Origin: Paenibacillus glycinis
GTDB taxonomy: Bacteria; Bacillota; Bacilli; Paenibacillales; Paenibacillaceae
Direction of reading: 5' to 3'
Assembly: GCF_009909185.1 (NCBI RefSeq)
Contig: NZ_JAAAMV010000003.1
Span: 1 to 64,000, forward strand
Length of the DNA stretch: 64,000 nt
Under the pieces are notes generated by a model. It did not search any database, was not told the DNA's origin, and worked only from the letters and a program-made list of their open reading frames with translations. How positions within the stretch are numbered: the first letter of the stretch is position 1; every line of letters begins with the position of its first letter. The translations under genes and the position numbers were made by a program. Of the stretch, positions 16,173 through 25,618 are shown piece by piece.

Positions 16173-17012
16173 CTAAGCCTCGCGTCTTCCCAAGAAAGCG
16201 AGCAGCGCGGCGGCCAGCTTATCCGGCGCCTCCGTCATGCTCATATGGCCGCAGCCTTCAAGCAGCGCTTGCTTCACCTGCGGTCCGTCCGCCGTAAACG
16301 TATTGGCCGGCGGAATGACGCCGTCTTCCGAGCCCGCGACGAGCAGGACGGGAACGGCGAGTCCTTCCAGCACGCCGGTACGGTCGGGGCGCGCCTTCAT
16401 GCCGAGCGCGGTGGCCGCCGCGCCTTCGGCGTCCGTGCCGCGGCCGACGTCGATCATGCGCTCGACCCGCTCGGCCATCGATTCCCGGTGCGCCGGCGCG
16501 AACAGTTTGGGGACCAAGCCAGTCACGAAAGGATCGATCCCGTCCGAGCGCAGCGCTTGCGCGGCCTTGTCCCGATTGCCCTTCGCCTCGTCGCCGTCCG
16601 GCTTCGCCGTCGAATGCACGAGGGCGAAAGCGGCCAGCTTGTCCGGGTTCCGTTCGGCAAAGGCCAGCGATACATATCCCCCGAGCGAATGGCCGAATAG
16701 CCAGACCGCACCGGCATCGAGATGCGCCAGCAGCTGCTCGAGATCCGACGCGAAATCCTCCATCGCGTAAACGGGCTGCCGGGGCGCGGAGCTCCGGCCG
16801 TGGCCGCGAAGATCGGGCACGATGACCCGCCCCGCCCCTTCAAGCTGCGGCAGCACCGCTTCCCAATAAGCCGAGCTGCCGCAGAAACCGTGCAGCAGTA
16901 CGATCGTTTTGCCGGTCCCCCCTGCGGAAGGGGCCGAGTCGTAATAGGCGATCGTCCGTCCGCCGGGCGCCGCGAACGACAGGTTTGCGATAGAACGTTG
17001 ATCCGTGGTCAT
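16173..17012 (-). CDS. Alpha/beta hydrolase
   Basis: About 279 aa with a standard alpha/beta-hydrolase core. It has the oxyanion region VLLHGFCGSSAYW, the nucleophile elbow GHSLGGYVSLA, the acid in VAGSEDGVIP and the catalytic His in GCGHMSM. Esterase, lactonase or C-C hydrolase activity cannot be told apart from sequence. The frame extends to 17162 into the yyaC gene; I place the start at ATG 17012, behind GGGAAGGG, which leaves a 28-nt gap from yyaC. Confidence 0.9.
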   Translation of the reverse strand: MTTDQRSIANLSFAAPGGRTIAYYDSAPSAGGTGKTIVLLHGFCGSSAYWEAVLPQLEGAGRVIVPDLRGHGRSSAPRQPVYAMEDFASDLEQLLAHLDAGAVWLFGHSLGGYVSLAFAERNPDKLAAFALVHSTAKPDGDEAKGNRDKAAQALRSDGIDPFVTGLVPKLFAPAHRESMAERVERMIDVGRGTDAEGAAATALGMKARPDRTGVLEGLAVPVLLVAGSEDGVIPPANTFTADGPQVKQALLEGCGHMSMTEAPDKLAAALLAFLGRREA

Positions 17013-17040
17013 GAGGAATTTTCCCTTCCCTTGAAAGCTG

Positions 17041-17634
17041 TTATAGATGCTGCGAATGAATGGATGACAGCCGCATGGAGAGCACCTCTGGCTGGTCCCA
17101 GGCGGCTTGAACGGCGCTCGCCAAGGCGCGGGCCATGCCGAGGACTTCGCGCAGCGAGGCATGCTGAATCGTCCAATAAGGCTTCACGCTCTTCGGTCCG
17201 ACGATGCCGGCGATGCTGTAATGCCCCGCGGGCGCAAGCCTCTTCCCGACCGCTTGTCCCGGAAACAACGGTCCTTCGCCGACGATATAGCCCGGTTCTT
17301 CCTCTTTCTTACCCAAACAAGCATCGACCGCAATCGTCATGCAGCCCTCCGGAACGGCCGAACGCATCGCGTCGTACCGGTCCGCGTCGCACGGATCCTC
17401 CAGCGTGCCGATGACGTGCAGCCAGCCGGCTTGCGCCAACAGTGTGCCGACGAGCGGTCCGAACGAATCGCCGGTGGAGCGATCCGTTCCGATGCACAAG
17501 AACGCCACGCGGCCGCGGTCCGGCTGAACGGCGGCCGCTTTTCGCAAAAAAGCCGCCACTCCGTCGATCGCGACGCGCTGACGGAACACCGGATCTTCCG
17601 AGCGTCCCCTGCGGGCTTTGGCCCGATTACCCAT
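17041..17634 (-). CDS. yyaC: Spore protease YyaC family protein
   Basis: A 197-aa protein of the DUF1256 family, which has a fold related to the germination protease GPR. Typical segments are FLCIGTDRSTGDSFGPLVG, VHVIGTLEDPCDA-like sequence, and AVDACLG, all family landmarks with conserved Asp and Gly. The family is restricted to spore formers; its precise spore role is not settled. It is divergent from the DUF1128 gene and probably co-transcribed with the hydrolase downstream. Confidence 0.92.
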   Translation of the reverse strand: MGNRAKARRGRSEDPVFRQRVAIDGVAAFLRKAAAVQPDRGRVAFLCIGTDRSTGDSFGPLVGTLLAQAGWLHVIGTLEDPCDADRYDAMRSAVPEGCMTIAVDACLGKKEEEPGYIVGEGPLFPGQAVGKRLAPAGHYSIAGIVGPKSVKPYWTIQHASLREVLGMARALASAVQAAWDQPEVLSMRLSSIHSQHL

Positions 17635-17792
17635 GCTTCATGCTTCCTCCCCGTTCCAACTGTCCTCATTGTACCGAAATCCCCATGCGGCATCAAATCG
17701 AACAAAGTCCGCCCGCGGCCGGAGTAGCGGCCGTCCGCCCGGCATGCTACAATACGATCAATCAGTCCGTTCATCGGGAAAGGAGAGATAGA

Positions 17793-18023
17793 ATGCAAAA
17801 TTTGGCAGAACCGAACGCGGAAAACGTCGCCTTCATGATCGAAGCCATCAAAACCAAGCTGCGCATGGCCTCCGGAGCCGCCATGCAGGCATCGAACTTC
17901 AGTCTCGATAAATACGAGGACCTGCTGGACATCTACGAAATCGTGGCGGGCAAGGACAAATTCAGCATCAGCGAAGTCGAAGCGATCGTGTCGGAGCTCG
18001 GGCAGCTGCGGGAATCGAAATAG
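17793..18023 (+). CDS. DUF1128 family protein (YfkK-like)
   Basis: A 76-aa, acidic, fully helical protein: NAENVAFMIEAIKTKLRMA, then SNFSLDKYEDLLDIYEIV and FSISEVEAIVSELGQLR. This matches the DUF1128 family of Bacillales (B. subtilis YfkK). No function is established. The start ATG at 17793 has AAAGGAGAG a short distance upstream. A clear terminator follows 52 nt after the stop. Confidence 0.93.
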   Translation: MQNLAEPNAENVAFMIEAIKTKLRMASGAAMQASNFSLDKYEDLLDIYEIVAGKDKFSISEVEAIVSELGQLRESK

Positions 18024-18075
18024 TTTCCACATAATTACAATTAATGCCATTTACCGACATAGTATTACAATTTAA

Positions 18076-18112
18076 AACCGGACGCGAGCAGCGCGTCCGG
18101 TTTTGTTTTTTT
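18076..18112 (+). terminator. Terminator after the DUF1128 gene (bidirectional)
   Basis: AACCGGACGCG (18076-18086) pairs perfectly with CGCGTCCGGTT (18092-18102) around a five-base loop, followed by a T-rich run interrupted by one G. On the minus strand the stem is followed by TTTTAAATT, so it can also stop the convergent gene at 18161. Confidence 0.9.
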
Positions 18113-18160
18113 CCACTATTTTACTGAAAATGCCAGCAGGATCAGCCGGCCTTTGCGCGG

Positions 18161-18622
18161 CTAGGATTCAATCCCTTCTTCGAAATCCCCGGAAGGGGCG
18201 GCGCCCGAGGCGGAAATCGACAGCTTGACGTTCACCGTCTTGTTCTCGCCTTTCAGGAAATACGCGAGCCGTTCGAGCTTCTCCGCGAGCTCCGGCCCGC
18301 TCAGCGTCACGTTCAGCTCGTAACCGAACTGATCCTCGGGAGCAAGCCGCCCTCCGCCCGAGTAAGCGCCCGTTGCATAAGCATCGGCGGTATTGCGCGA
18401 AGCCAAAAGCTGCTCCGGCGAAAATTTATCCGATTTGTTCACGACCCGCTCGTAAATGCGAAGCTTCTTCAGAAGCATATAATACTGGGCGGAATGCTTG
18501 AACCCCCACGCGTCGCGAATATCCTTTAGCGTGTAGTCCATTTTCCACTGCTTTAATTTCTCTACTTGCTCATCGGTCGATAAGGCAAGAAACTCCTCAA
18601 TCGGTAAGATTGGCTGCGGCAT
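18161..18622 (-). CDS. Hypothetical protein, 153 aa
   Basis: Not recognised. The N-terminal half (FLALSTDEQVEKLKQWKMDY and TLKDIRDAWGFKHSAQYYMLL) looks like a winged or helix-turn-helix segment. The C-terminal half (ELNVTLSGPELAEKLERLAY, then VNVKLSISASG) looks like a beta-alpha-beta unit. The start at 18622 is chosen because GGGGGGA lies nine bases upstream. The frame continues to 18787 through AT-rich sequence that is more like a promoter region. Confidence 0.7.
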   Translation of the reverse strand: MPQPILPIEEFLALSTDEQVEKLKQWKMDYTLKDIRDAWGFKHSAQYYMLLKKLRIYERVVNKSDKFSPEQLLASRNTADAYATGAYSGGGRLAPEDQFGYELNVTLSGPELAEKLERLAYFLKGENKTVNVKLSISASGAAPSGDFEEGIES

Positions 18623-18753
18623 CGATATTGTCCCCCCGGATCTGGAAATTACGCTTCTGCATTTATTTTCGCCATAACATTCATTTTTCCTTTTTTTAAT
18701 ATAAAAATATTCCAGTTCTTTTGTCGTAAACGCGAAATATATTGAGAAATCAT

Positions 18754-18793
18754 AAAAGGTTGTCCGAAGCGTCGCGGCTTCGAACAACCTTTT
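18754..18793 (-). terminator. Terminator after ugd (first copy)
   Basis: The 17-nt arms 18754-18770 and 18777-18793 pair with one mismatch around a six-base loop. The lower stem is AAAA/TTTT. It lies 70 nt downstream of the first ugd stop. Confidence 0.8.
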
Positions 18794-18862
18794 CGAGGAA
18801 ACGAGGATTTATTTTCCGATTTTCGCGAACTCCGAAGCGGATAGCGCGGCTTGCGGTTACGT

Positions 18863-20200
18863 TCACGCCGGTTTGTCGTCCGCCTGCTCCGCCGTTCCCC
18901 GGTTAAGCGCAGGGCGGCCGATCGAGCTGTAGATGAAGCCGGCATGCTCCAGTTGTTCGGCTGAGAACAGGTTGCGCCCGTCGATGAGCACCGGCCTGCT
19001 CATCCTTTGCCGGAGCTGCTGCAGATCCACGTCGGCGAATGCCGGCCATTCCGTCAACAAGCATACGGCGTCCGCGCCGTCAGCCGCCTCCAATGCATCC
19101 TCGCACCACGCGATCCGCTCGTGGTCGAAGCCGTTTCTGAAGTTCGGCAGCGCGACCGGATCGCAGGCGCGGACATTCGCTCCCAGCCCGACGAGCGCCT
19201 GCACGATATCCAGCGCCGGCGTATCCCGCACATCGTCCGTGTTCGGCTTGAAGGCCAGTCCCCAGACCGCGATCGTCCGCCCCTCCAGCTCCCCGAAAAT
19301 GCGCCGCAGCTTATGAACGACGCTGAATCGCTGATCCCGGTTCACGTCGACCACGGACTTCAGCAGCTTGAACTCGTAATCGACGTTGCCGGCGATTTGA
19401 ATGAGCGCCTGCGTATCCTTCGGAAAACACGATCCGCCGTAGCCGATGCCGGCCCGCAGGAAGGAATGGCCGATCCGCCGATCGTAGCCCATGCCTTCCG
19501 CGACCTTCGTCACGTCCGCGCCGACCTTCTCGCAGATGTTCGCGATCTCGTTGATGAAGGAAATTTTCGTCGCCAGAAAAGCGTTGGACGCGTACTTGAT
19601 CATCTCGGCGCTGCGGATATCCGTGACGAAAATACGGTCGGTCAACGAACGATGGAGCGCTGCCGCGATCTCCGCCGCCTCGCTCCGGTCCGCGCCGATG
19701 ACGATGCGGTCCGGATGGAACGTATCGCCGACCGCCGAGCCTTCGCGCAGAAATTCGGGCACGGAGACGATCTCGAACGGGAACTTCGCGATGGAAGCGA
19801 CCAGCGCTTGAAGCCGGTGATTCGTGCCGACCGGGACGGTGCTCTTGACCATGATGAGCTTGTATCCGTTCATCGCGGCCGCGATTTCGCGCGCGGCTTG
19901 TTCGATAATTTCCAGATTCGCCTCCCCGCTTGGCAAGGACGGCGTTCCCACGGCGAGAATAACGGCTTCCGACTGCCGGACGGCCGACTGAAGGTCGGAC
20001 GTAAACGCCAATCTTCCCGCTTCCATGTTGCGTATGACGAGCTCCTGCAGCCCCGGCTCGTAAATCGGGATCTCGCCGCGCGACAGAACGGATATTTTAG
20101 ACGCGTCCTTGTCGACGCAGATGACCTCGTTATGCAGCTCAGAGAAGCAAGCCCCCGATACAAGTCCCACATAGCCCGTTCCGATTACAGCAATTCTCAT
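18863..20200 (-). CDS. ugd: UDP-glucose 6-dehydrogenase (copy 1)
   Basis: About 445 aa. It has an NAD-binding Rossmann motif at the N terminus (IAVIGTGYVGLVSGACF), the catalytic Cys in GIGYGGSCFPKDT, and the C-terminal UDP-binding domain with GLAFKPNTDDVRDTPAL. The enzyme oxidises UDP-glucose to UDP-glucuronate in two steps. ATG at 20200 is used because it starts the Rossmann strand; the frame extends to 20254 without family similarity. It lies beside the gal operon, not in the EPS cluster, and has a close paralogue at 43316-44656. Confidence 0.95.
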   Translation of the reverse strand: MRIAVIGTGYVGLVSGACFSELHNEVICVDKDASKISVLSRGEIPIYEPGLQELVIRNMEAGRLAFTSDLQSAVRQSEAVILAVGTPSLPSGEANLEIIEQAAREIAAAMNGYKLIMVKSTVPVGTNHRLQALVASIAKFPFEIVSVPEFLREGSAVGDTFHPDRIVIGADRSEAAEIAAALHRSLTDRIFVTDIRSAEMIKYASNAFLATKISFINEIANICEKVGADVTKVAEGMGYDRRIGHSFLRAGIGYGGSCFPKDTQALIQIAGNVDYEFKLLKSVVDVNRDQRFSVVHKLRRIFGELEGRTIAVWGLAFKPNTDDVRDTPALDIVQALVGLGANVRACDPVALPNFRNGFDHERIAWCEDALEAADGADAVCLLTEWPAFADVDLQQLRQRMSRPVLIDGRNLFSAEQLEHAGFIYSSIGRPALNRGTAEQADDKPA

Positions 20201-20274
20201 CTCTACTCGCTCCCGTCGGCCGCATTCGCGATTTTGTTTTCCGAGGATCAGCATAGCAGAGAAACGTTAATGCC

Positions 20275-20316
20275 ATATAAAAAATGGTTTCGAAGCCGTC
20301 CAGGCTCCGAAACCAT
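20275..20316 (-). terminator. Terminator of the galKET operon
   Basis: The 14-nt arms 20284-20297 and 20303-20316 pair with one mismatch. In minus-strand RNA a run of six U follows. It lies 18 nt beyond the galT stop. Confidence 0.9.
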
Positions 20317-20334
20317 CGCTTGCAACCATTCGCT

Positions 20335-21915
20335 CTACCGCTGCGCTTCCAGTCCGAGCGAGAGCAGGAACCGCGCGAACGCTTCTTGCCCGGCTTCCGT
20401 CCGCTTGTAAATGCCGGCATCCTTCAGCACGTCGAGGAATTTGCGTCCGACCTCGTCCCGCAGCAGCGCCTCCGCTTGATCGGGCGACAGCTTGGCCCCA
20501 TGCTCTCCGATCATCGCGTCGATCCAGGCGGCATGCTTGCCGAGCGGACCGCTCTGCAGGGCAACCGCGTCGAACGCCGTCTCGCCCGTCAACAGTTCGG
20601 CGATCTGCCCGAGCTCGGTCTTGAGCCGGCCCGGAAGGACGGCAAGCCCCATGACTTCGATCAAGCCGATATTCTCTTTCTTGATGTGATGCAAATGCTG
20701 GTGCGGGTGGAAAATCCCGTCCGGATGCTCCTCGCTCGCGCGGTTGTTCCGGAGCACGAGATCCAGCTCGTAACGGCCGTCGTCGCGCAGACGGGCAATC
20801 GGCGTAATCGTATTATGCGGCACCTGCGCGCCGTCCTTCTCCGTGAAGGCGTAGATATCGGCTTCGGGGTCGCTGTATACGCGCCACGCATCGAGAATCT
20901 CGCCAGCGGCTTTCAATACGGCTGCCTTGTCGTTGCCGTTCACCCGCACGACGCTCATCGGCCAAGCTACGATGCCGTACGTCAAGCCGTCGCCCGAAGG
21001 TCGGACGAAGGCACGCTCGACGGCAGCCGTTTCCATCGGAAACACATGGCGGCCCGCCTGGAAATGGTCATGGTTCAGGATCGAGCCGCCTACGATCGGC
21101 AGGTCCGCGTTGGAACCGATGAAATAATGCGGGAACGCATCGACGAAATCGAGCAGGCGCGCGAACGTGTCGTGCGTGATGCGCATCGGCACATGCTTGC
21201 CGTGGAACACGATGCTGTGCTCGTTATAGTACACGTAAGGCGAATACTGGAAGTACCATGCCTCGCCCTGGAGCTCCAGCGGCACCACGCGCAGGTTCTG
21301 GCGCGCGGGATGGTCGGCGCGTCCGGCATAGCCGACGTTGTCCGCGCACAGCAGGCATTTCGGATAGTTGCTCGGGGCCATCGTCTTGAGCAGCGCGATC
21401 TCGCGCGGATCCTTCTCCGGCTTGGAGAGGTTGATCGTGATCTCCAGCTTGCCGTACGCCGTCGGCTGTTCCCAGTACTGGTTCTTCAGGATGCGGTCCA
21501 TGCGAATATAATTCGAATCGATGCTGAGCCTGTAGAAATCGTCGGTCGCTTTCACGATCCCGTCTGCCTCAGCCGTGCGGCGAAACCGCGCGGCCGTCTC
21601 GGACGGACGCGGCATCAAGAGCCCCATGATGCGGGCATCCAGCAGGTCGCGGAAGGTCATCGTATCGTCGGGGATCAGCCCGATGGAGGCGCCGTAATCG
21701 AGCAGCGGCTCAAGCAGCGATACCGGGCTCTCCAGCCGCTCCTCCGGCACTTCGCCGGCGTAGGCTTCGGTCAATCCGAACAGGTCGATAAGCGCGTTCC
21801 TGGAGGCGTACGCGTCGAGCGGCGGCTCGATCATGCCGCGCTGCGCCGCGAATTGCACCAACCGCTCGATCAGTAATAGCACGTCGTTCGTGCCGGGTGT
21901 CCGTTGTTCCGTCAT
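20335..21915 (-). CDS. galT: Galactose-1-phosphate uridylyltransferase, type 2
   Basis: A 526-aa protein of the Firmicute class II GalT family, longer than the roughly 350-aa E. coli enzyme. Landmarks are CLLCADNVGYAGRADHPARQ, GGSILNHDHFQAG and FHPHQHLHHIKKENIGL, with the His-rich nucleotidyl-transfer region. It exchanges UMP between UDP-glucose and galactose-1-phosphate in the Leloir pathway. It is the last gene of galK-galE-galT, 49 nt after galE, and is followed by a strong terminator. Confidence 0.96.
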   Translation of the reverse strand: MTEQRTPGTNDVLLLIERLVQFAAQRGMIEPPLDAYASRNALIDLFGLTEAYAGEVPEERLESPVSLLEPLLDYGASIGLIPDDTMTFRDLLDARIMGLLMPRPSETAARFRRTAEADGIVKATDDFYRLSIDSNYIRMDRILKNQYWEQPTAYGKLEITINLSKPEKDPREIALLKTMAPSNYPKCLLCADNVGYAGRADHPARQNLRVVPLELQGEAWYFQYSPYVYYNEHSIVFHGKHVPMRITHDTFARLLDFVDAFPHYFIGSNADLPIVGGSILNHDHFQAGRHVFPMETAAVERAFVRPSGDGLTYGIVAWPMSVVRVNGNDKAAVLKAAGEILDAWRVYSDPEADIYAFTEKDGAQVPHNTITPIARLRDDGRYELDLVLRNNRASEEHPDGIFHPHQHLHHIKKENIGLIEVMGLAVLPGRLKTELGQIAELLTGETAFDAVALQSGPLGKHAAWIDAMIGEHGAKLSPDQAEALLRDEVGRKFLDVLKDAGIYKRTEAGQEAFARFLLSLGLEAQR

Positions 21916-21964
21916 GTTCTGTCATTGCTCCTTCCCGCTGCGGGGAGTCTATGCTTCCGAAGCG

Positions 21965-22957
21965 TTATCGCTTGTCGTCGTATCCGTTCGGGTTGGCTTG
22001 ATGCCACGCCCACGCGCTGCCGATGATGTCCTCCAGCTTGTTGCGCGTCGGGTTCCAGCCGAGTTCTTTGCGGACGCGGTCGGACGAAGCGACGAGCACC
22101 GCCGGGTCGCCCGCGCGGCGCGCCTCTGTAACGGCCGGAATCTCGCGGCCCGTCACTTGGCGCGCGATGTCGATGACCTGCTTCACGGAGAAGCCGGTCC
22201 CGTTGCCGAGGTTGTAGACGGCGCTGTCTCCGCCTGTGCGCAGCCGATCGACCGCCAGCACATGCGCGTCCGCCAGGTCGCTGACATGGATATAGTCGCG
22301 GATGCAGGTGCCGTCTTCCGTCGGATAGTCGTCGCCGAAGACCGAGATATGCGCGCGCTGTCCGAGCGCGGTCTGGAGCACGAGCGGCACCAGATGCGTC
22401 TCGGGGCTGTGGTCCTCGCCGATCCGACCGCCGGCATGCGCGCCCGCGGCGTTGAAGTAACGGAGCGAGACGTACTTGACGCCGTAAGCGACGTCGTACC
22501 ATTTCATCATTTTCTCCATCGCGAGCTTCGTTTCGCCGTACGTGTTGGTCGGCAGCGTGCGGTCGTCCTCGTGAATCGGAATGTTCTCCGGCTCGCCGTA
22601 AGTCGCCGCCGTGGACGAGAAGACGATCCGCTTCACGCCGTGCGCGTTCATCCGCTCCAGCAGGCAAAGCGTGCCGTAGACGTTGTTATGATAATATTTG
22701 CCGGGATCCTTCATGCTCTCGCCGACCAGCGAATTCGCCGCGAAGTGGATCACCGCGTCGATGCTGTTCTCGCCGAATACCGTATCGAGGAAATCGGCGT
22801 CGCGCAGATCGCCGACGTACAATTTGCCGCCGAGCACCGCCTCCCGGTGTCCCTGCTGCAGGTTGTCGACGACGACGATGTCCTCGCCCCGTTCGATAAG
22901 CGCCGCTACCGCATGCGAGCCGATGTAGCCCGCGCCACCCGTTACCAATACTGCCAT
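21965..22957 (-). CDS. galE: UDP-glucose 4-epimerase
   Basis: A 330-aa short-chain dehydrogenase of extended type. It has the NAD motif TGGAGYIGSHAV at the N terminus, the catalytic Ser-Tyr-Lys set (SSTAATYGEP, then TNTYGETKLAME) and DYIHVSDLADAHVLA. It interconverts UDP-glucose and UDP-galactose, linking galactose use to nucleotide sugars for the polysaccharides encoded further along. ATG at 22957 follows GGGAGAGAG; the frame continues to 23020 without homology. Confidence 0.96.
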   Translation of the reverse strand: MAVLVTGGAGYIGSHAVAALIERGEDIVVVDNLQQGHREAVLGGKLYVGDLRDADFLDTVFGENSIDAVIHFAANSLVGESMKDPGKYYHNNVYGTLCLLERMNAHGVKRIVFSSTAATYGEPENIPIHEDDRTLPTNTYGETKLAMEKMMKWYDVAYGVKYVSLRYFNAAGAHAGGRIGEDHSPETHLVPLVLQTALGQRAHISVFGDDYPTEDGTCIRDYIHVSDLADAHVLAVDRLRTGGDSAVYNLGNGTGFSVKQVIDIARQVTGREIPAVTEARRAGDPAVLVASSDRVRKELGWNPTRNKLEDIIGSAWAWHQANPNGYDDKR

Positions 22958-23058
22958 GTTGATCTCTCTCCCTTCTCTATTCAAAGCCGAACCGCCGCGA
23001 TCCGGGCCGATTCGTTCCACCCAAGCCTGACCTTCGCTGCCAAGAACTCCCCTGGTTC

Positions 23059-24231
23059 TTAGGCCAAACGCTCCACGCCGTTGCCGATCGCGCAGACATA
23101 GAATTCCGGAACCAAGCCCGTCGCATCCGTATACTGACGGCCGACTTCGGCCTTGAACGCATCGATGCTGTCCTTATGAACCAAGGACACCGTGCAGCCG
23201 CCGAAGCCCGCGCCCGTCATGCGGGAGCCCAGCACGCCGTCGACCGTGCGCGCCGCCGCCACCATCGCGTCCAGCTCGTCGCCCGTCACTTCGTACAAAT
23301 CGCGGAGCGAATCGTGGGACGCGTTCATCAGTTCGCCGAATGCGGCGAGATCGTTCGCCTTGAGCACTTTCATGGATTGGAGCACGCGGTCGATCTCTTC
23401 CACGACATGCTCCGCGCGGGCGCGCACGACGTCGTCCCCGATCAGATGCTTGTTCGCGTTGAAATCGGCGAGCGACAGCTGGCCGAGCAGCGTGAGATGC
23501 GGGAAAGCGGCTTTCAAATCTTGGACCGCTTGCTCGCATTGGCTGCGGCGCTCGTTGTACTTCGAGTCCACCAAGCCGCGGCGTTTGTTCGTATTGCCGA
23601 TGACGAGCTGATAATCGCCGGAGTTGAACGGCACCAAGTCGTATTCCAGCGTATCGCACATCAGCAGGATCGCATGGTCCTTCCTGCCGTTCGCCACCGC
23701 GAACTGGTCCATGATGCCGCATTGCACGCCGTTGAATTCATTCTCGGATTTTTGCGACAGAAGCGCGATTTGGACCGTATCGGTCCCCAGGCCTTCCATG
23801 GTCAGCAGTCCGTACGCCGTGACGACCTCGATGGACGCGGAGGACGAGAGGCCAGCGCCGTTCGGGATCTCGCCGTGGAACAGCAGGTCGTAGCCGCTGC
23901 CGAATACGACGCCGCGGCTTTCGAGCTCGTGGACGATGCCCTTCGGATAGTTCATCCAGTCGTCCGCCTCGTCATAGACGATCGGGGCGATCGGCAGATG
24001 CTTGTGCTCCGCGAAATTCGTCGAGGCAAGGCCGAGCTGAAGGTCGCCGCGCTTGCGGATCAGCAGCGTCGTGCCGAACGTCAGCGCCGCCGGGAAGACG
24101 TAGCCGCCGTTGTAATCCGTGTGCTCGCCGATCAGATTGACGCGTCCCGGGGCGTGAAAGACGCCGATCTGTTCGGCGGATTCGCCGTATACGTTCAGAA
24201 ATCGTTGATTCAGTTCTTGCAGGTTCGCCAT
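23059..24231 (-). CDS. galK: Galactokinase
   Basis: A 390-aa GHMP kinase. The galactose signature GRVNLIGEHTDYNGGYVFP is near the N terminus, the ATP-binding motif NGAGLSSSASIEV is central, and MTGAGFGGCTVSLV is near the C terminus. It phosphorylates galactose at C1. It is the first gene of the gal operon. The 234-nt space to the divergent AraC gene must hold the promoters of both, but I could not single out a convincing -35/-10 pair there. Confidence 0.96.
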   Translation of the reverse strand: MANLQELNQRFLNVYGESAEQIGVFHAPGRVNLIGEHTDYNGGYVFPAALTFGTTLLIRKRGDLQLGLASTNFAEHKHLPIAPIVYDEADDWMNYPKGIVHELESRGVVFGSGYDLLFHGEIPNGAGLSSSASIEVVTAYGLLTMEGLGTDTVQIALLSQKSENEFNGVQCGIMDQFAVANGRKDHAILLMCDTLEYDLVPFNSGDYQLVIGNTNKRRGLVDSKYNERRSQCEQAVQDLKAAFPHLTLLGQLSLADFNANKHLIGDDVVRARAEHVVEEIDRVLQSMKVLKANDLAAFGELMNASHDSLRDLYEVTGDELDAMVAAARTVDGVLGSRMTGAGFGGCTVSLVHKDSIDAFKAEVGRQYTDATGLVPEFYVCAIGNGVERLA

Positions 24232-24465
24232 TATGCCGCACCGCTTTCCATGGAATTAGTTGCCTTTGCCAACTGTAGTGAACGAGCATGGCCCGAGGCC
24301 GTATTTCGCTTCGCTTGCTAAAATCAGTATAGTCGAAGACAAGGCCGAGTGAAATGGTACGATGTGAGCATTGGATGGAATTTTGTGACCTCCTATCGAG
24401 CGGCCGGGCGGCCGTATGCTACAATGGATGTGAGATGGATGAATTGTAAACGAAGGGGTTTCCTC

Positions 24466-25326
24466 ATGATGGAGCTGCCAACGACCTATACGGTCCTGTC
24501 CAATCCCGTGCCCGATTCGCATGGTGATTTATATGTCCTGTTCGCCGGCGAAAGCCAAACGAAGCCGGGCCACCTGATCGGGCCCAAGGTGTACGATTTC
24601 TATCTGATGCATCACGTCCTGTCCGGTTCCGGCAGCTTCGTCTGCGCGGGCATCCGGCATGAGCTGCGCGCCGGCCATACGTTCCTGATCCATCCCGAGC
24701 AGCTGATCAGCTACGAGTCCAGCGAAGCGGATCCTTGGCGCTACCGCTGGATCGCATTCCATGGCGGCCCCGCGCAGGCGCTCGTCGCGGAAACCGGCCT
24801 CGAGCCCGCCTCGCCGCTGCTCGATACGGGGCGCAATCCGCGCATCGCGGTGCTGTTCCATCATATTATGCGCGCTTTTCGCCACAACGACCGCTCCGCC
24901 CATCTACGCGCCGCGGGCTATCTGCAGCTGCTGTTCGCGGAATACGCGTCGGCGCTGACGGAAGCCGACGCCGCGGCTCAGCAGCGCGGCGACGAGGGCG
25001 AGGCGCTGACGCAGCAGGTGCTGCGGTATTTGTCCACGCAGTACGCCGAGCCGATCTCCATCGAAAACATGGCGGATTCGCTCGGCTACAACCGCGCGTA
25101 TTTGTCCCGGCTGTTCAAACGGCAGACCGGCGTGACGCCCGTCACCTTCCTGCTCAAGCTGCGGATCGACAAGGCGCATCTGCTGCTGCGCGAGCGGCTG
25201 GAGCTGACCGTGGAACAGATCGCCGCTTCCGTCGGTTTCCAGGACCCGCTTTACTTCTCCAAGCAATTCCGCCGCTTCTACGGCCAGTCGCCCACGGCGT
25301 ACCGGGAAGCGATGAAGGCCTTGTAG
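24466..25326 (+). CDS. AraC family transcriptional regulator, likely gal operon activator
   Basis: About 286 aa. It has an N-terminal cupin-like sugar-sensing domain (HHVLSGSGSFVCAGIRHELR and AGHTFLIHPEQL) and a C-terminal double helix-turn-helix (SIENMADSLGYNRAYLSRLF and TVEQIAASVGFQDPLYFSKQ, ending FRRFYGQSPTAYR). The longest frame starts at 24349, but ATG at 24466 has AAGGGG before it and starts the sensor domain. Divergence from galK suggests control of galactose use. No operator was identified. Confidence 0.9.
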   Translation: MMELPTTYTVLSNPVPDSHGDLYVLFAGESQTKPGHLIGPKVYDFYLMHHVLSGSGSFVCAGIRHELRAGHTFLIHPEQLISYESSEADPWRYRWIAFHGGPAQALVAETGLEPASPLLDTGRNPRIAVLFHHIMRAFRHNDRSAHLRAAGYLQLLFAEYASALTEADAAAQQRGDEGEALTQQVLRYLSTQYAEPISIENMADSLGYNRAYLSRLFKRQTGVTPVTFLLKLRIDKAHLLLRERLELTVEQIAASVGFQDPLYFSKQFRRFYGQSPTAYREAMKAL

Positions 25327-25409
25327 GCGGCGGGTCAAGGCAAGGTGAGTTGAAGCTGCAAGCATACGGCTAACACGCAGCGCCTGCAACGAGAAGGAAC
25401 GCACGCAAA

Positions 25410-25447
25410 GATAGCCTTCGGAGACATCGGCGTCTCCAAAGGCTATC
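25410..25447. repeat. Inverted repeat after the AraC gene
   Basis: The 16-nt arms 25410-25425 and 25432-25447 pair with one mismatch around a six-base loop. No T run follows, so it is a weak candidate terminator for the AraC gene. The rest of 25327-25618 holds no gene I can support. Confidence 0.55.
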
Positions 25448-25618
25448 GATAGTGCTTCGACTACTGCTCCCGGCCGTGGCAAATCTGCTGCGCCGGAGCT
25501 CTTCCGAACGCGGCGACCGCGTAAACTCCGCCGTTGCCGCGACCGTCGCGACGATCGGCCGGCCGGCGGCACAAGTCCGCCCTCCGCTTTCGTTCATTGT
25601 CTCCCCGATGCAGCCGAG

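Noticed and set aside
19007-21876. Long plus-strand frames of 467 and 530 aa across ugd and galT
   Set aside because: They are antisense to clearly recognised enzymes and have shadow composition caused by high GC.
24232-24465. Promoter pairs in the galK-araC space
   Set aside because: TATACT-like and TTGTCT-like hexamers exist but at unsuitable spacing, so no promoter is called.
25370-25597. A 75-aa frame between the AraC and DUF1328 genes
   Set aside because: Arg/Ser-rich shadow composition, runs through the inverted repeat, and has no start signal.
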